Positions 6,941 to 16,555 of a DNA stretch of 21,820 bases are shown here, piece after piece. This DNA comes from JAWXBM01 sp034440115. GTDB lineage: Bacteria > Pseudomonadota > Gammaproteobacteria > Xanthomonadales > SZUA-36. The notes under the pieces are model-generated. The model was not told the origin of the DNA. It did no database searches and worked only from the letters and a program-made list of their open reading frames with translations. Location: assembly GCA_034440115.1 (NCBI GenBank), contig JAWXBM010000036.1, positions 1 to 21,820 of the forward strand, written 5' to 3'. The first letter of the stretch is position 1. Each line of letters begins with the position of its first letter. The translations under genes and the position numbers were made by a program.

Positions 6941-9172
6941 TCAACCCCCAGGCTTTGCCAAATTTCCTTCAGGCTTCAAATGGCGATTGAGAAAATCGAC
7001 CATCTTCTTGTAACCAAATCGCTGCCGCGCAAGATCACCTTCTGCCCACACATGAGATGTTCCTGGCATGGGAACAAATTCATATAAAGCTTCTCGGGAT
7101 ATAAGCTTTTCAATGAAAGCGATGCTGTCAGCGTACATTACAACTGCATCTGCCGTGCCGTGCAGGATCATCACTGGATCCTCGATCAGGTCAGTTTGAT
7201 AAAGCGCTGAAAGGCGCTCGTAACGCGCTGGATAATCAGGCCCCTTGCGCTCGCCCATCACCCACATTTGTTCCGGGAAGGCATGCCAGACATTGGTGGC
7301 GGGGGCATCTGCAATACCAACCGCGTACAAGTCAGGCTTTTTGGCCAATGACATTAAGGTCATCAACCCACCATAGCTCCAACCCCAAATTCCAATCCGC
7401 TCCGGATCGACAAATCCTTGCTCTAGCAGATGGCGCACTCCGCTTTCAATGTCATCGGTGTCAATGCCACCGTAGTCTCCCAGTAAGCCTTGGCTGAATT
7501 TTGTTCCATGCCCCCAGCTCCCGCGTACGTCAACAGAAAGCACCACATAACCCTGTGAAACCAGATGCTGGTCAAGACCCCAAATGGGTATTGCCGACCC
7601 GCCACCCCAGGTATTTCGCACTGTGTTCGCATAAACTGTTCCTACCACCAGGGGGTAGCGTTGCGACGAGTCAAAATCCGTCGGAACCAGCAAGCGTCCA
7701 GTCAGATCAGTTCCATCGATATGGCTTTTGAACGTGGGATAAGAGACACGCGCCCATGCATAGTCATCGAAAGCTGCGATTGGAGAATGAGTTATGCGCT
7801 GTTCGCCTCCATCACCGTTCAGGAAGTTCATGTAAAGTTCGGCGGGTGCTGTATCACTGGAAAACCGGACAGCAGCTGCCGAGTAGTCCGGCGCATAGAC
7901 AGGGGCATGGGTACCTGCTAGACGGCTGAGTCTTTGCGGTTTGCCGCCGCTTAGCGGAACTCGATAAATCTGCTGTTCAGCAAGATGGGCTTCGTTTGAC
8001 ACGAAATAGATCGATTTTCCTTTGGCGTCAACGCTGAAATCGGCGATTTCCCACTCGCCGCGAGTAACAGGCTGGGGTTTCCCTCCGGCTTTGCGTTGAT
8101 GGTAGAGCTGATAGTAACCATCGATGTCTGTTAACAGAATCAAGCCATCGTCGTTTGGCGCCCAAGCCACCTGCCATGCTGGAATGGTGTTCGAAGGATC
8201 AGCACGGCGATAAAACGACTCACGCGCACCAGAAGCAGTGTTGTAAATGTCAACCACGTGCTCTTTGATCAAGAAGTCACTTTCGTTCACAAAGAGTTGC
8301 GTGCCATCGCTGGATAGCCCATAGCTCCAGATGGGCCGTAATGTGTCGCTACGTAATAACCAGCGGACTTCCTGTGACTCCACATCGACAATACCGATAC
8401 GTCGATTGGTGGTTTCCTCACCTGGGTATGCACGGCGTACGCTAAGCACTTTGCTTTGGCCTTGCAACTGGTAGTGAATATCCCGCAGGGTCATGGCACT
8501 TCGATCCGCCATGACAAACGCGATCGTGCGGCTGTCCGCAGACCAGGCATAGCTTTCTACGTACTGGGCATCATTTTCCGTTACTACAACTTCTTTAGCC
8601 GCCACCCCATCTGGATTCGAATCACGTAACCATAATCCTCCACCGGGGCGGAACTCAAAATATCGATTATCGGTGGGTCCGCCGTTGACGAAAGACAACA
8701 TCCGCCCATCGGGTGAGAGGCCCAATTGAGTGACCAGTTGATTGTTATATTCGAACGCTTGGCTTTTTCCATCCCTATCGACCGCATGCAAGCCACCGTT
8801 CAAAACATAAATCAGGCCAGCATCACCGGGCTGCCTCCACAGCGCTTCGGAAATTCCTCCATGCAGGGAGTTTTCAGGCATTTGCTCTGCATGGTTGGTG
8901 AGGGGGCGGGGTTCGCATTTTTCGATTTGGCAGATCCACAGGTCTCGAAAGGCCAATCCTTTGTCGTTCCAGAGGAAAGCCAGTTGCTTTGAGTTGTGTG
9001 TCCACACGAAGCTTTCAGGGCTGGTACCGGTCAACCGTGGCAAGGTGTAAAGCTGGTCAAGGCTGAATGCTTCTTCTGTACTCGCTGCCACCGCCGGGTT
9101 GGCTGCAAGTCCACCTGTCATCAGGCAGAAAAGTGCGGCAAACCTTGTTTTCGTTTCGAGATTTTTGAACAT
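6941..9172 (-). CDS. Secreted S9-family serine peptidase (DPP IV-like)
   Basis: A 743-residue peptidase of the prolyl oligopeptidase family S9, with a signal peptide (ending NPAVAA) and an N-terminal beta-propeller (about 40-450) followed by an alpha/beta-hydrolase domain (about 480-735). The catalytic triad is visible: Ser599 in GIWGWSYGGLM, Asp675 in ILHGTADAVV and His707 in PGTSHVW. In DPP IV the residue two after the catalytic Asp is Asn; here it is Val. I also cannot find the paired Glu motif that anchors the substrate N-terminus, so the exact cleavage type is uncertain. The ATG at 9172 is preferred over the one at 9190 because AAAGGAA lies at a normal distance before it. The gene follows the TonB-dependent receptor by 136 bp on the same strand, which suggests hydrolysis in the periplasm of peptides brought in by that receptor. 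Confidence 0.93.
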   Translation of the reverse strand: MFKNLETKTRFAALFCLMTGGLAANPAVAASTEEAFSLDQLYTLPRLTGTSPESFVWTHNSKQLAFLWNDKGLAFRDLWICQIEKCEPRPLTNHAEQMPENSLHGGISEALWRQPGDAGLIYVLNGGLHAVDRDGKSQAFEYNNQLVTQLGLSPDGRMLSFVNGGPTDNRYFEFRPGGGLWLRDSNPDGVAAKEVVVTENDAQYVESYAWSADSRTIAFVMADRSAMTLRDIHYQLQGQSKVLSVRRAYPGEETTNRRIGIVDVESQEVRWLLRSDTLRPIWSYGLSSDGTQLFVNESDFLIKEHVVDIYNTASGARESFYRRADPSNTIPAWQVAWAPNDDGLILLTDIDGYYQLYHQRKAGGKPQPVTRGEWEIADFSVDAKGKSIYFVSNEAHLAEQQIYRVPLSGGKPQRLSRLAGTHAPVYAPDYSAAAVRFSSDTAPAELYMNFLNGDGGEQRITHSPIAAFDDYAWARVSYPTFKSHIDGTDLTGRLLVPTDFDSSQRYPLVVGTVYANTVRNTWGGGSAIPIWGLDQHLVSQGYVVLSVDVRGSWGHGTKFSQGLLGDYGGIDTDDIESGVRHLLEQGFVDPERIGIWGWSYGGLMTLMSLAKKPDLYAVGIADAPATNVWHAFPEQMWVMGERKGPDYPARYERLSALYQTDLIEDPVMILHGTADAVVMYADSIAFIEKLISREALYEFVPMPGTSHVWAEGDLARQRFGYKKMVDFLNRHLKPEGNLAKPGG

Positions 9173-9180
9173 TTGCGCAA

Positions 9181-9209
9181 TTCCTTTCATGCAGGAAACG
9201 GGATTCCTG
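9181..9209 (-). promoter_or_regulatory. Possible alternative pairing around the S9 peptidase ribosome site
   Basis: Read on the minus strand, the leader contains CAGGAA (9209-9204), then TTCCTG (9197-9192), then the AGGAA of the Shine-Dalgarno site (9185-9181). The middle segment can pair with either neighbour: with the first (6-bp stem, 6-nt loop), leaving the ribosome site free, or with the last (5-bp stem), covering it. This is a hypothetical translational switch; the stems are short and could be chance. Confidence 0.25.
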
Positions 9210-9223
9210 AGGCCACAATAAAT

Positions 9224-9252
9224 GAAGCCCTTCGAACTGGTCTCAGGGCTTC
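9224..9252 (-). terminator. Terminator or attenuator hairpin between receptor and S9 peptidase
   Basis: On the minus strand GAAGCCCT and AGGGCTTC form a perfect 8-bp stem around a 13-nt loop, followed by ATTTATTG, a T-rich tail. It lies downstream of the receptor stop (9309) and upstream of the peptidase start (9172). It could terminate most transcripts after the receptor gene, giving less peptidase than receptor mRNA. Confidence 0.5.
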
Positions 9253-9308
9253 GTGTGTTGTGTGCGACTTCGCGGTCAGCACGCGAACTTCAGTTGCTTG
9301 AATGGAGC

Positions 9309-11762
9309 TCAGAATTCGTATTTCAGTGTGGCGCCATAAATGCGCGGCGGTCCATAGAGAATTCCGGCCGGCAGGAAACTGGATCCTGGCCCAAAGACTT
9401 CTGTTTTATACACTTCATCAGCCAGGTTTTGCACCCACATGGATATTTCCCACTGAGGGTTAGGCAATCTGACGCCGACGCGAGCGTTAAGCAGCCAATA
9501 CGAGCCTTCAGTCGCCGCAACCTGATTTGCCAGGATGAAGTCCATTTCACTGTTGTAGCTGAAGTCAAATGACGCAAAGGGCTCAAATCCACCGCCAAAA
9601 GTGCGGCTCGCCTGATAGCGCGCATTGCCGCTGATCATGACATCAGGTGCTCTGATCAAGTTATCGCCTTTATAGTCACCCGTTTTGATTTCGGAATCCA
9701 TCCAGTTAATGCCGCCGCCAATAGAGAATTCCTCGGTTGCAAACCAGCGCACATCGATCTCAGTACCGAGCACCTTTGCATTACCTGCATTGGCCAGTAC
9801 GATCAACCTGAGCCCCTCGCGCTCAACGGCTGTCTGTGCCTGAAAGTCCTCGAAATCGTAGTAGTAGATTGCCGCATTAAACTGCAGTGAGCCGTCTAAA
9901 AGGGTTGACTTGATGCCGGTTTCATAAGCCGTCAGAGTTTCCTCCTCGAAAGGCTGCAGTTGCGGAATGTCAAAAGCTATTGAAGCCGGGAAGCCTTTGC
10001 CACGAAAGCCAGTGCTCACATTGGCATACCACATCATTTCATCAGAGGGCCGGTAGTTCACGCCAAGACGCCAGGTGGCTTCATTGGAGCTCACTTCTTC
10101 CTGATAAATAGGGACAAGTTGTGGTGCAGCGCCGATCATTTGCCCTCTGAAATCAAATGACCGATCTTCTGCTGTGTAGCGAGCACCTGCAACCATTTGC
10201 CATTGATCTGTAATATCCCACTCTAGCTGCCCAAATCCAGCCAGTACATCGGTTTTCTGGACAAAGCTGTCATTGAATATGGCCGAGAAGAACTTATGCT
10301 CAGCCAGGTTTTGAATGTTTGAGTTTTGAATGTCTTCGTTGGAATAGAACAGCCCTGCAACCCAATAGATATTGTCCCACGAGCTATCTGAGGCCAGGCG
10401 TAGTTCCTGGGTAAATACGTCCATTTCCTGGTCGAACTCACCGCCAATGGTTATGAAAGGCCCACCCTGTTGGCCGAATCCCGAGACCCGATCGAAAGTG
10501 CGATATCCGGTCACTGAAGTCACATTCAATCCTTCAGGGCTCCAGCTCAGGGTATTGGTGATTCCAAAGGCGTCGGCATCAACCTGGCTACCCGCGCTGA
10601 AATTCTTGATGGTGGTTCTGGGGTCGTTGCTTGGGTCAAAAACAGTGACGTATTCACCGCGGTTATTTGGGTCCTGGATGAATAGGTCTCTGCCGGCAAA
10701 CTGCACTGGAATGCGTGGCGCCGTGCGAGAGTCATAGGCAAACGACACGCATTCACCGTCATTCCTGATACCGGTGCTTACGAATGAACAGAACTGCGAT
10801 GGATCTGCACGGCTCAGGTTACCCGCATGCTTGAAGGCATAAACTTGTGATTTGTCGTTGCCTGCATCAACAATCAGAAGATTTTCAACGCTTTCTGAGG
10901 GAGTCCACAATGCGGAAACACGCACGGCATTCCGATCCACATCGCCGTTGCGCCTTGTGTAGTCAGTAAAACTGGGATCTGAATCACGCGCATATGCAGA
11001 GGTATCAATCGTTTGCCAGCCGTCTTCCAGGGCTACCACACCGGCAAATCGCATGGAGAAGCTTTCGCTAAACGGCAGGGTAACGGCTCCTTCCAGGTCA
11101 ATATGATTGCGCTCTCCATAGGATCCGGTGAAGTAACCGGTGCGTTCCTGACCTGGCCGGGTGGAGATGAAATTGATGGCACCAGCCGTAGAGTTGCGAC
11201 CATAGAGGGTTCCTTGCGGGCCTTTCAGAACTTCCACCCGCTCCATGTCAAAAAGTACATGGCCAACCATGGCGTTGAACGGCACCGATACACCATCTAC
11301 GTAAAGTGGTATCGCTGGATTCTGGTTGGGCGATGAATCGTTTGTTCCAATGCCACGCAAAGTGAACTCTGTGTCAGATTGATTGAGCGAACTACGGTTC
11401 ATGAATAATCCGGGGGTGATACGAGCAAGATCTGCCGGCGTTGTGACACCGAGATCCCTGAGCTCTTCTCCTGCAAACGCACTGATTGAAATCGGCACAT
11501 CCTGCAACCGCTGTTCCCGGTACTGTGCGGTAACCATCACTTCTTCAAGGGCTAATTTCTCCTCCTCTTCGTTCACTTGAGCAAGTGTGGGAAGTGGCTG
11601 CATAAAAAACATGACAGCGGCCATAGTTGCTGTGAACCCCGCCTTGCGGCTCTTGAAGGATTCCTTAGAACTATTAAGCGATGGCTTTTGGAAAGAGCTG
11701 CAATGCAAGAATGACGATCCAGAACTAAATCCAAAGTAGAGCAGCATTTTGATGGTCCTCAT
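9309..11762 (-). CDS. TonB-dependent outer-membrane receptor
   Basis: A protein of 817 residues from the chosen start. After an unusually long N-terminal leader, a hydrophobic segment (MAAVMFFMQPLPTLAQ) is the likely signal peptide. The plug domain follows: LEEVMVTAQYREQRLQDVPI, ITPGLFMNRSS, LRGIGT, PLYVDGV and VEVLKGPQGTLYGRNSTAGA, all classic for this family. The 22-strand barrel closes with ATLKYEF, ending in the expected Phe. It should import a ligand across the outer membrane using TonB-ExbBD energy. The start is uncertain. ATG at 11762 has GGGGAA upstream and lies below a plausible promoter; ATG at 11801 and 11885 are in frame upstream, but 11885 would precede that promoter. The S9 peptidase gene follows. 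The plug shares its style with receptors of marine gammaproteobacteria and sphingomonads that take up organic substrates rather than siderophores, but the ligand is unknown. Confidence 0.95.
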   Translation of the reverse strand: MRTIKMLLYFGFSSGSSFLHCSSFQKPSLNSSKESFKSRKAGFTATMAAVMFFMQPLPTLAQVNEEEEKLALEEVMVTAQYREQRLQDVPISISAFAGEELRDLGVTTPADLARITPGLFMNRSSLNQSDTEFTLRGIGTNDSSPNQNPAIPLYVDGVSVPFNAMVGHVLFDMERVEVLKGPQGTLYGRNSTAGAINFISTRPGQERTGYFTGSYGERNHIDLEGAVTLPFSESFSMRFAGVVALEDGWQTIDTSAYARDSDPSFTDYTRRNGDVDRNAVRVSALWTPSESVENLLIVDAGNDKSQVYAFKHAGNLSRADPSQFCSFVSTGIRNDGECVSFAYDSRTAPRIPVQFAGRDLFIQDPNNRGEYVTVFDPSNDPRTTIKNFSAGSQVDADAFGITNTLSWSPEGLNVTSVTGYRTFDRVSGFGQQGGPFITIGGEFDQEMDVFTQELRLASDSSWDNIYWVAGLFYSNEDIQNSNIQNLAEHKFFSAIFNDSFVQKTDVLAGFGQLEWDITDQWQMVAGARYTAEDRSFDFRGQMIGAAPQLVPIYQEEVSSNEATWRLGVNYRPSDEMMWYANVSTGFRGKGFPASIAFDIPQLQPFEEETLTAYETGIKSTLLDGSLQFNAAIYYYDFEDFQAQTAVEREGLRLIVLANAGNAKVLGTEIDVRWFATEEFSIGGGINWMDSEIKTGDYKGDNLIRAPDVMISGNARYQASRTFGGGFEPFASFDFSYNSEMDFILANQVAATEGSYWLLNARVGVRLPNPQWEISMWVQNLADEVYKTEVFGPGSSFLPAGILYGPPRIYGATLKYEF

Positions 11763-11831
11763 GTAAGTTTCCCCGCCCAGTAATAATCGTTCACTGCGCA
11801 TAATTGTGTGAATATAAATGCGTTTACGCTT

Positions 11832-11860
11832 TGTATACCGCAAGATGAGCAGCATTGCAA
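11832..11860 (-). promoter_or_regulatory. Candidate sigma-70 promoter of the TonB receptor gene
   Basis: On the minus strand TTGCAA (-35) and TATACA (-10) are separated by exactly 17 nt. Each matches the consensus at four of six positions. The predicted transcript would begin about 60 nt upstream of the ATG at 11762, which supports that start over the one at 11885. Confidence 0.45.
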
Positions 11861-11971
11861 GTGTGTTCATGGTGCCAGCTTTCAAGTCTTTTATTTGCAG
11901 TAGCTATAGAGTGCTCGGTAATCTAAAGCACTGCTGCAAACAAAAAAAGAATCGTTTTCTGGCTTTGGACA

Positions 11972-12001
11972 TTGACGATTAATCTAACCATGTTTTAGTA
12001 T
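11972..12001 (+). promoter_or_regulatory. Candidate sigma-70 promoter of the aminotransferase operon
   Basis: TTGACG (-35, five of six) and TAGTAT (-10, four of six) are separated by 18 nt, in the AT-rich divergent region (11763-12150) between the receptor and aminotransferase genes. The leader would be about 140 nt. The short palindrome gattaatc inside the spacer could be an operator half, but that is speculation. Nothing else recognisable lies in the divergent region. Confidence 0.45.
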
Positions 12002-12150
12002 CATAAACTCATATCGCGTGAATATGGATGCATAATTAGATTCGTTACAGATGCACTAAAGCAAGCGTCTGGCATTATGATTGAATTAGGGTTGTGGTGA
12101 ATCAATCAGAGATTTTCAGAGCCTTTAAAGGGTAGCCAAGGAGAAATAAC

Positions 12151-13332
12151 ATGCGCTGGTCCGCCCAACGGATGAAGTCGCAGGTCAGCAAAGGGTTTGG
12201 CATGTACGAAGTGGCGGCGCAGTTGCAATCTGCAGGCGCAAATGTGATTCACCTTGAAGTCGGCAGGCCTTCGGCGGATACGCCAAAGCACATCAAGGAG
12301 GCCGCCAAGGCAGCGCTCGATGCAGGAAAAGTCCATTACAGCGAGCTTCAAGGAATTGTTAGTTTGCGCGAGGCCTTGGCCGAACGCTATGCGCGCGACC
12401 ATCAGTTGCCGTGCTCTGAAAAGAATGTCCTGATTACCAACGGTGTTACTCAGGCTGCGTTTGCGACCTTCATGTCTGTCCTGGATGAAGGTGATGAAGT
12501 TATTACTTTCGAACCTTTTTACCCCCAACACAATTCAAAAGTGGCGTTTGCCGGTGGCAAGATCGTGTCCGTTCCCATGCGCAAGCTCGAAGGTCAGTTT
12601 CGAATCGACCTCGATGCACTCGAGTTGGCCGTCAGTCCGAAAACAAAAATGCTGATTCTGGTGAACCCCACCAATCCAACGGGCACGGTTTATAACCGAA
12701 TCGAGTTGGAAGCATTGGCAAAAATTGTTGCCCAGCATGATCTGCTGGTGCTGGCCGATGAAGTTTACGAATTCATCCTGTTTGATAGTGCAAAGCACAT
12801 CAGCTTCGCCTCTCTACCTGGGATGTGGGAACGAACCATAACCGTCAGCGCCTTTACCAAGGCCTACGCTATGGATGGCTGGCGTTTGGGTTATGCGGTT
12901 GCACCGGAGCCTATGATCAAACAACTGCAGCGGGTGACCATGAATGACACAACCCATCCCTGTGTGTTTGCGCAAGACGGCGGCTTGGCTGCGGTGCAAG
13001 GATCTCAAGACTGCGTAAAAATGATGGTGGAGGAAGACCGCTTGCGTCGCAACCTGGTTGTAAAGCGGCTTAATGCCATGCCGGGCGTTTTCTGCTCGAC
13101 GCCAGAGGCCAGCATTTACGCGTTTCCAAAATTCAGCGGATTGGACGCCAGCTCCAGTGAATTGGCTTTGGACATACTTCACAAGGTTCACGTCGCTACC
13201 GAATCCGGCAGTTTTTATGGTGCATCAGGTGAGGGGCATTTGCGCTTGTGTTTCGGTTCAGAGCCCTACGCTCGACTAGCGGAAGCGATGGATCGTATCG
13301 AAAGCTACTTGCAAGGTGCTGTTGGCTCATGA
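12151..13332 (+). CDS. PLP-dependent class I/II aminotransferase
   Basis: A 393-residue cytoplasmic enzyme, the usual length for fold-type I aminotransferases, which exchange the amino group between an amino acid and a 2-oxo acid. Visible motifs: ITNGVTQA (phosphate-binding turn), VNPTNPTG with the PLP-contacting Asn175, LADEVYEF with the Asp203 that binds the pyridine nitrogen and Tyr206, and SAFTKAYAMDGWRLGY with the Schiff-base Lys237 and the following phosphate-binding Arg. HLRLCFGS near the C-terminus supplies the Arg that binds the substrate carboxylate. AAGGAG lies about 8 nt before the ATG. The stop overlaps the start of the next gene (ATGA), so the two are translationally coupled. 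Substrate is unknown; by context it could process amino acids released by the secreted peptidase and amidohydrolase. Confidence 0.93.
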   Translation: MRWSAQRMKSQVSKGFGMYEVAAQLQSAGANVIHLEVGRPSADTPKHIKEAAKAALDAGKVHYSELQGIVSLREALAERYARDHQLPCSEKNVLITNGVTQAAFATFMSVLDEGDEVITFEPFYPQHNSKVAFAGGKIVSVPMRKLEGQFRIDLDALELAVSPKTKMLILVNPTNPTGTVYNRIELEALAKIVAQHDLLVLADEVYEFILFDSAKHISFASLPGMWERTITVSAFTKAYAMDGWRLGYAVAPEPMIKQLQRVTMNDTTHPCVFAQDGGLAAVQGSQDCVKMMVEEDRLRRNLVVKRLNAMPGVFCSTPEASIYAFPKFSGLDASSSELALDILHKVHVATESGSFYGASGEGHLRLCFGSEPYARLAEAMDRIESYLQGAVGS

Positions 13333-16300
13333 GCGCGAGCAAATATTTCCAGCTTGGTGGAGCAGGCCTTGGTCTGATGGTGCTATTCCTGACGATGATG
13401 CCCAGTCATCTGATGGCCGAAACTCCACTGCTTGGCCCCGAAAGGCTGGAAAATGCACTTCGATACCGGTTGGTTGGTCCGATGCGAGCAGGGCGGGCTA
13501 CCCGGGTTAGCGGTGTCACCAATGACCCAAACACCTATTATTTTGCGGCAGCAGCAGGAGGCATTTGGAAAACCACCGATGCAGGAATCAACTGGAGGCC
13601 GATATTTGACGATCAGCCCGTTGCTGCCATAGGCGATTTTGCTTTGGCCCCCAGTGATCAGCGCATCATCTATGTCGGAACGGGTGATTCAAAACCCCGT
13701 GGCAATGTTTCGCACGGCAATGGTGTTTACCGTTCTGATGATAGCGGGCAGACCTGGCGACATCTGGGGCTTGAGGCAACGCGACATATCGGGCGGGTGG
13801 CGATTCATCCGGAAAATCCAGACATTGTTTTTGTCAGTGCTGTGGGAAGTATGTTTGGTGATAACGAAGAGCGAGGGCTGTATCGAACAGCCGATGGCGG
13901 CGTCTCGTGGCAACAAGTGCTGTTTGTCGACTCGGCAACCGGCGCTTACGACATTACATTTTCTCCCGACAATCCCGAGTTGCTTTACGCCTCGATGTGG
14001 CAGCTCCGCCGTAAGCCATACGATTTGACCAGCGGGGGGCCAGGGAGTGGCATTTATCGTTCTACTGACGGCGGCAAAAACTGGACTCTGTTAAGTGGAC
14101 GAGGTTTGCCGGAAGGCGTGCTGGGCAAGATTGGAATTGCAGTTACGCTTGCTAATCCAGAACTTGTCTACGCCCTGATCGAGGCGGAAGAAGGTGGTCT
14201 TTTTCGTTCGCAAGACCGGGGTGAAAGCTGGCAAATGGTCAACCCGGCACGATCACTCTGGCAGCGTGCCTGGTTTTTTATGGATATCGTCGCTGATCCA
14301 GTCGAACCAGACACGGTATACGTCATGAACATTCATTTGCAGAAATCGGTCGATGGGGGCAGAAGCTTTGAGCGGGTAAATGCCTATCATGTCGATCATC
14401 ATGATCTATGGATTGATCCGGATGACAGTCGCCGCATGATCAGCGGCAACGATGGCGGGGCGAATATATCGGTTAATGGCGGAGCTACCTGGACGCATTC
14501 TGACGACAATCAACCAACAGGGCAGTTTTACCGGGTCGTAACGGATGATCAATTCCCCTACTACATTTATGGTGGGCAGCAAGATTGGGAAACCATAGCG
14601 ATTGCCAGTCGTGGTAACTGGAATGGCATCGGGACGCGTGACTGGTACCCGGTCGGTGGTTGTGAGATGGGTTGGGCGGCGCCTGACCGACGCATCAAGA
14701 ATTTTGTTTATGCAGGCTGCACCGATGGCGGCGTTAGCCGCTATGATCCGGTGACTCAGCGAAATACTTCAGTTGATCCTTGGCCGTTGACCAATATTGG
14801 TCAAGGAGCGGTCGAGGCGCGGTTCCGCTTTCAATGGACATCTCCGCTGGTTCTTTCCCCGCACGATCCGGCAAAACTGTTCGCCGCGGCCAACGTGGTT
14901 TTTGCCTCCATCGATGACGGACAGAGCTGGCAACAGATCAGTCCGGATCTGACCCGCAATGACAAGTCAAAACAGCAGGCTGCTGGGGGCCCTATCACGC
15001 GGGACAATATAGGTACTGAAGTATATGGAACCGTGTTCGCCCTGGCTGAGTCTCCGCTAGCAGAGGGTGTTATTTGGGCTGGTAGCGATGATGGGCTGGT
15101 GCATGTGACGCAAGACGCCGGTGACCAATGGAAGAATGTTACGCCAGGCGAGGCGATGTTACCGCTGTGGAGCAAAATCAATTCTGTTGAGGCTTCGTTT
15201 CATGATACGGCAAAAGCCTATTTGGCAGTCCATCGGCGGGACTTGAACGATTACCGCCCCTGGATTTTCAAAACCACGGACATGGGGCAAAGTTGGCAGA
15301 AAATATCCGATGGCTTGCCGCAGGATGTTTTTGTACGTGTGGTACGCGAAGACCCCGTGCGGCCCGGCTTGCTGTTTGCCGGTACTGAAATGGGGGTCTA
15401 TGTCTCTCCCGATGATGGAAGCACCTGGCAGTCACTGCAGCTCAACCTTCCAGTTACGCCCATCTACGATATAACTATCAAGGACAATGACCTCGTAATA
15501 GCCACACATGGCCGGGGGTTCTGGGTTCTGGATCAATTCGGATCACTCCGTCAGTTAAGCACTGAAGTCACGCAATCCAAAGCGTTTATGTTTCTTCCTG
15601 CGCCAGCCTATAGGATTCGAGATGACTTTGGCACCTCAACCCGGCCAGTAGGACAAAATCCGCCCACGGGTGCAGTGATTGACTATTGGTTGGATGGCGA
15701 CTCCGCCAGCACCGTTACTGTTGAAATTCTTGATTCGGCAGGAGCGCTGGTGCGGCGATTTTCCACCGCAGCAGCAGCCCCGGAAGACACGGGTACGCCC
15801 TACAGCAAATCGACTTTCTTGACGCAATGGGACGGCCTGAATCGATTTGTTTGGGACCTGCGCTATCCCGGTGCTGTATCGATTCCAGGTCAGGTCGCAT
15901 TCTGGCATGCACCAAAGGCTCCGCCCATTGGTCCGCTTGCCTTACCGGGTCAATATCAACTGGTGCTTAATGCAGATGGGATAATTCAACGTCAGTCACT
16001 AACTGTCCTGGCAGATCCCCGGATCAAGGTGGCCGAATCCGATCTGCAAGCGCAGTTTGATCTCCATTTCGCTATTCGCGAGACTCTCAGCAAGGTAGCC
16101 CTGGCAGTGAACAGTGTGCAATCCGCTAGTAAGCAACTCGACGCGATTCAGGAATGGGCCCAGCTCAGCAAAATTCCCAAAGCCACAAATCTGCTGGCTG
16201 ATATTGAAAGCCTGCAAGCGAATCTGGCGAATTTGGAGCTCAAGATGACAGACTCTCGTCTGCAAGGCCCTTCAGATGTATTTCATTTCGGCACCAAGCT

Positions 16301-16490
16301 GGACAATCGTCTCGGTTTGCTGATGGGAACAGTGGCCAACTCAGACGGGGCCCCAACGCTTCAAACTTTTGAAGTTTATGAAGTATTGAAACAGGAAGCA
16401 GACGCATGTCTGGATGAGCTTGAAGGATATGTCAGCAATCAAATGCCCCAGATTGTGGAATCAGCAGAGAATGCCGGATTTCGGCCTTAA
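13329..16490 (+). CDS. Secreted BNR/Asp-box beta-propeller protein (sortilin-like)
   Basis: A 1053-residue protein with a signal peptide (ending near PSHLMAE) and at least ten Asp-box turns of the form S-x-D-x-G-x-x-W, including KTTDAGINW (81-89), RSDDSGQTW (135-143), RTADGGVSW (186-194), RSTDGGKNW (244-252), RSQDRGESW (293-301) and later KTTDMGQSW and SPDDGSTW. These build beta-propellers of the VPS10/sortilin and BNR type. YHVDHHDLWIDP followed by ISGNDGG, and THGRGFWVLDQFGSLRQL, are typical of the large bacterial BNR-repeat family of about 1050 residues often called glycosyl hydrolases, although most have no shown activity. The C-terminal 350 residues include an Ig-like stretch and a helical tail. 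The start at 13329 overlaps the aminotransferase stop by 4 bp (ATGA). Its partnership with receptor, peptidase and amidohydrolase genes suggests binding or processing of an imported peptide-like substrate. Confidence 0.92.
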   Translation: MSASKYFQLGGAGLGLMVLFLTMMPSHLMAETPLLGPERLENALRYRLVGPMRAGRATRVSGVTNDPNTYYFAAAAGGIWKTTDAGINWRPIFDDQPVAAIGDFALAPSDQRIIYVGTGDSKPRGNVSHGNGVYRSDDSGQTWRHLGLEATRHIGRVAIHPENPDIVFVSAVGSMFGDNEERGLYRTADGGVSWQQVLFVDSATGAYDITFSPDNPELLYASMWQLRRKPYDLTSGGPGSGIYRSTDGGKNWTLLSGRGLPEGVLGKIGIAVTLANPELVYALIEAEEGGLFRSQDRGESWQMVNPARSLWQRAWFFMDIVADPVEPDTVYVMNIHLQKSVDGGRSFERVNAYHVDHHDLWIDPDDSRRMISGNDGGANISVNGGATWTHSDDNQPTGQFYRVVTDDQFPYYIYGGQQDWETIAIASRGNWNGIGTRDWYPVGGCEMGWAAPDRRIKNFVYAGCTDGGVSRYDPVTQRNTSVDPWPLTNIGQGAVEARFRFQWTSPLVLSPHDPAKLFAAANVVFASIDDGQSWQQISPDLTRNDKSKQQAAGGPITRDNIGTEVYGTVFALAESPLAEGVIWAGSDDGLVHVTQDAGDQWKNVTPGEAMLPLWSKINSVEASFHDTAKAYLAVHRRDLNDYRPWIFKTTDMGQSWQKISDGLPQDVFVRVVREDPVRPGLLFAGTEMGVYVSPDDGSTWQSLQLNLPVTPIYDITIKDNDLVIATHGRGFWVLDQFGSLRQLSTEVTQSKAFMFLPAPAYRIRDDFGTSTRPVGQNPPTGAVIDYWLDGDSASTVTVEILDSAGALVRRFSTAAAAPEDTGTPYSKSTFLTQWDGLNRFVWDLRYPGAVSIPGQVAFWHAPKAPPIGPLALPGQYQLVLNADGIIQRQSLTVLADPRIKVAESDLQAQFDLHFAIRETLSKVALAVNSVQSASKQLDAIQEWAQLSKIPKATNLLADIESLQANLANLELKMTDSRLQGPSDVFHFGTKLDNRLGLLMGTVANSDGAPTLQTFEVYEVLKQEADACLDELEGYVSNQMPQIVESAENAGFRP

Positions 16491-16510
16491 ATGTGGAGTG
16501 AAGGAAGCTC

Positions 16511-16555
16511 ATGAAAAAAATGGATGATATCGTTTCTGGATTGGTATCAAAGTGA
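16511..16555 (+). CDS. Possible 14-codon leader ORF
   Basis: AAGGAA followed by ATG at 16511 opens a reading frame of 14 codons (MKKMDDIVSGLVSK) ending at TGA 16553-16555, 20 bp after the BNR gene stop. The ribosome site is good and the frame is in the leader of the amidohydrolase gene. It could be a leader peptide, the remnant of a lost gene's 5' end, or chance. No regulatory hairpin was identified around it. The remainder of the gap (16556-16744) shows nothing else recognisable. Confidence 0.2.
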   Translation: MKKMDDIVSGLVSK

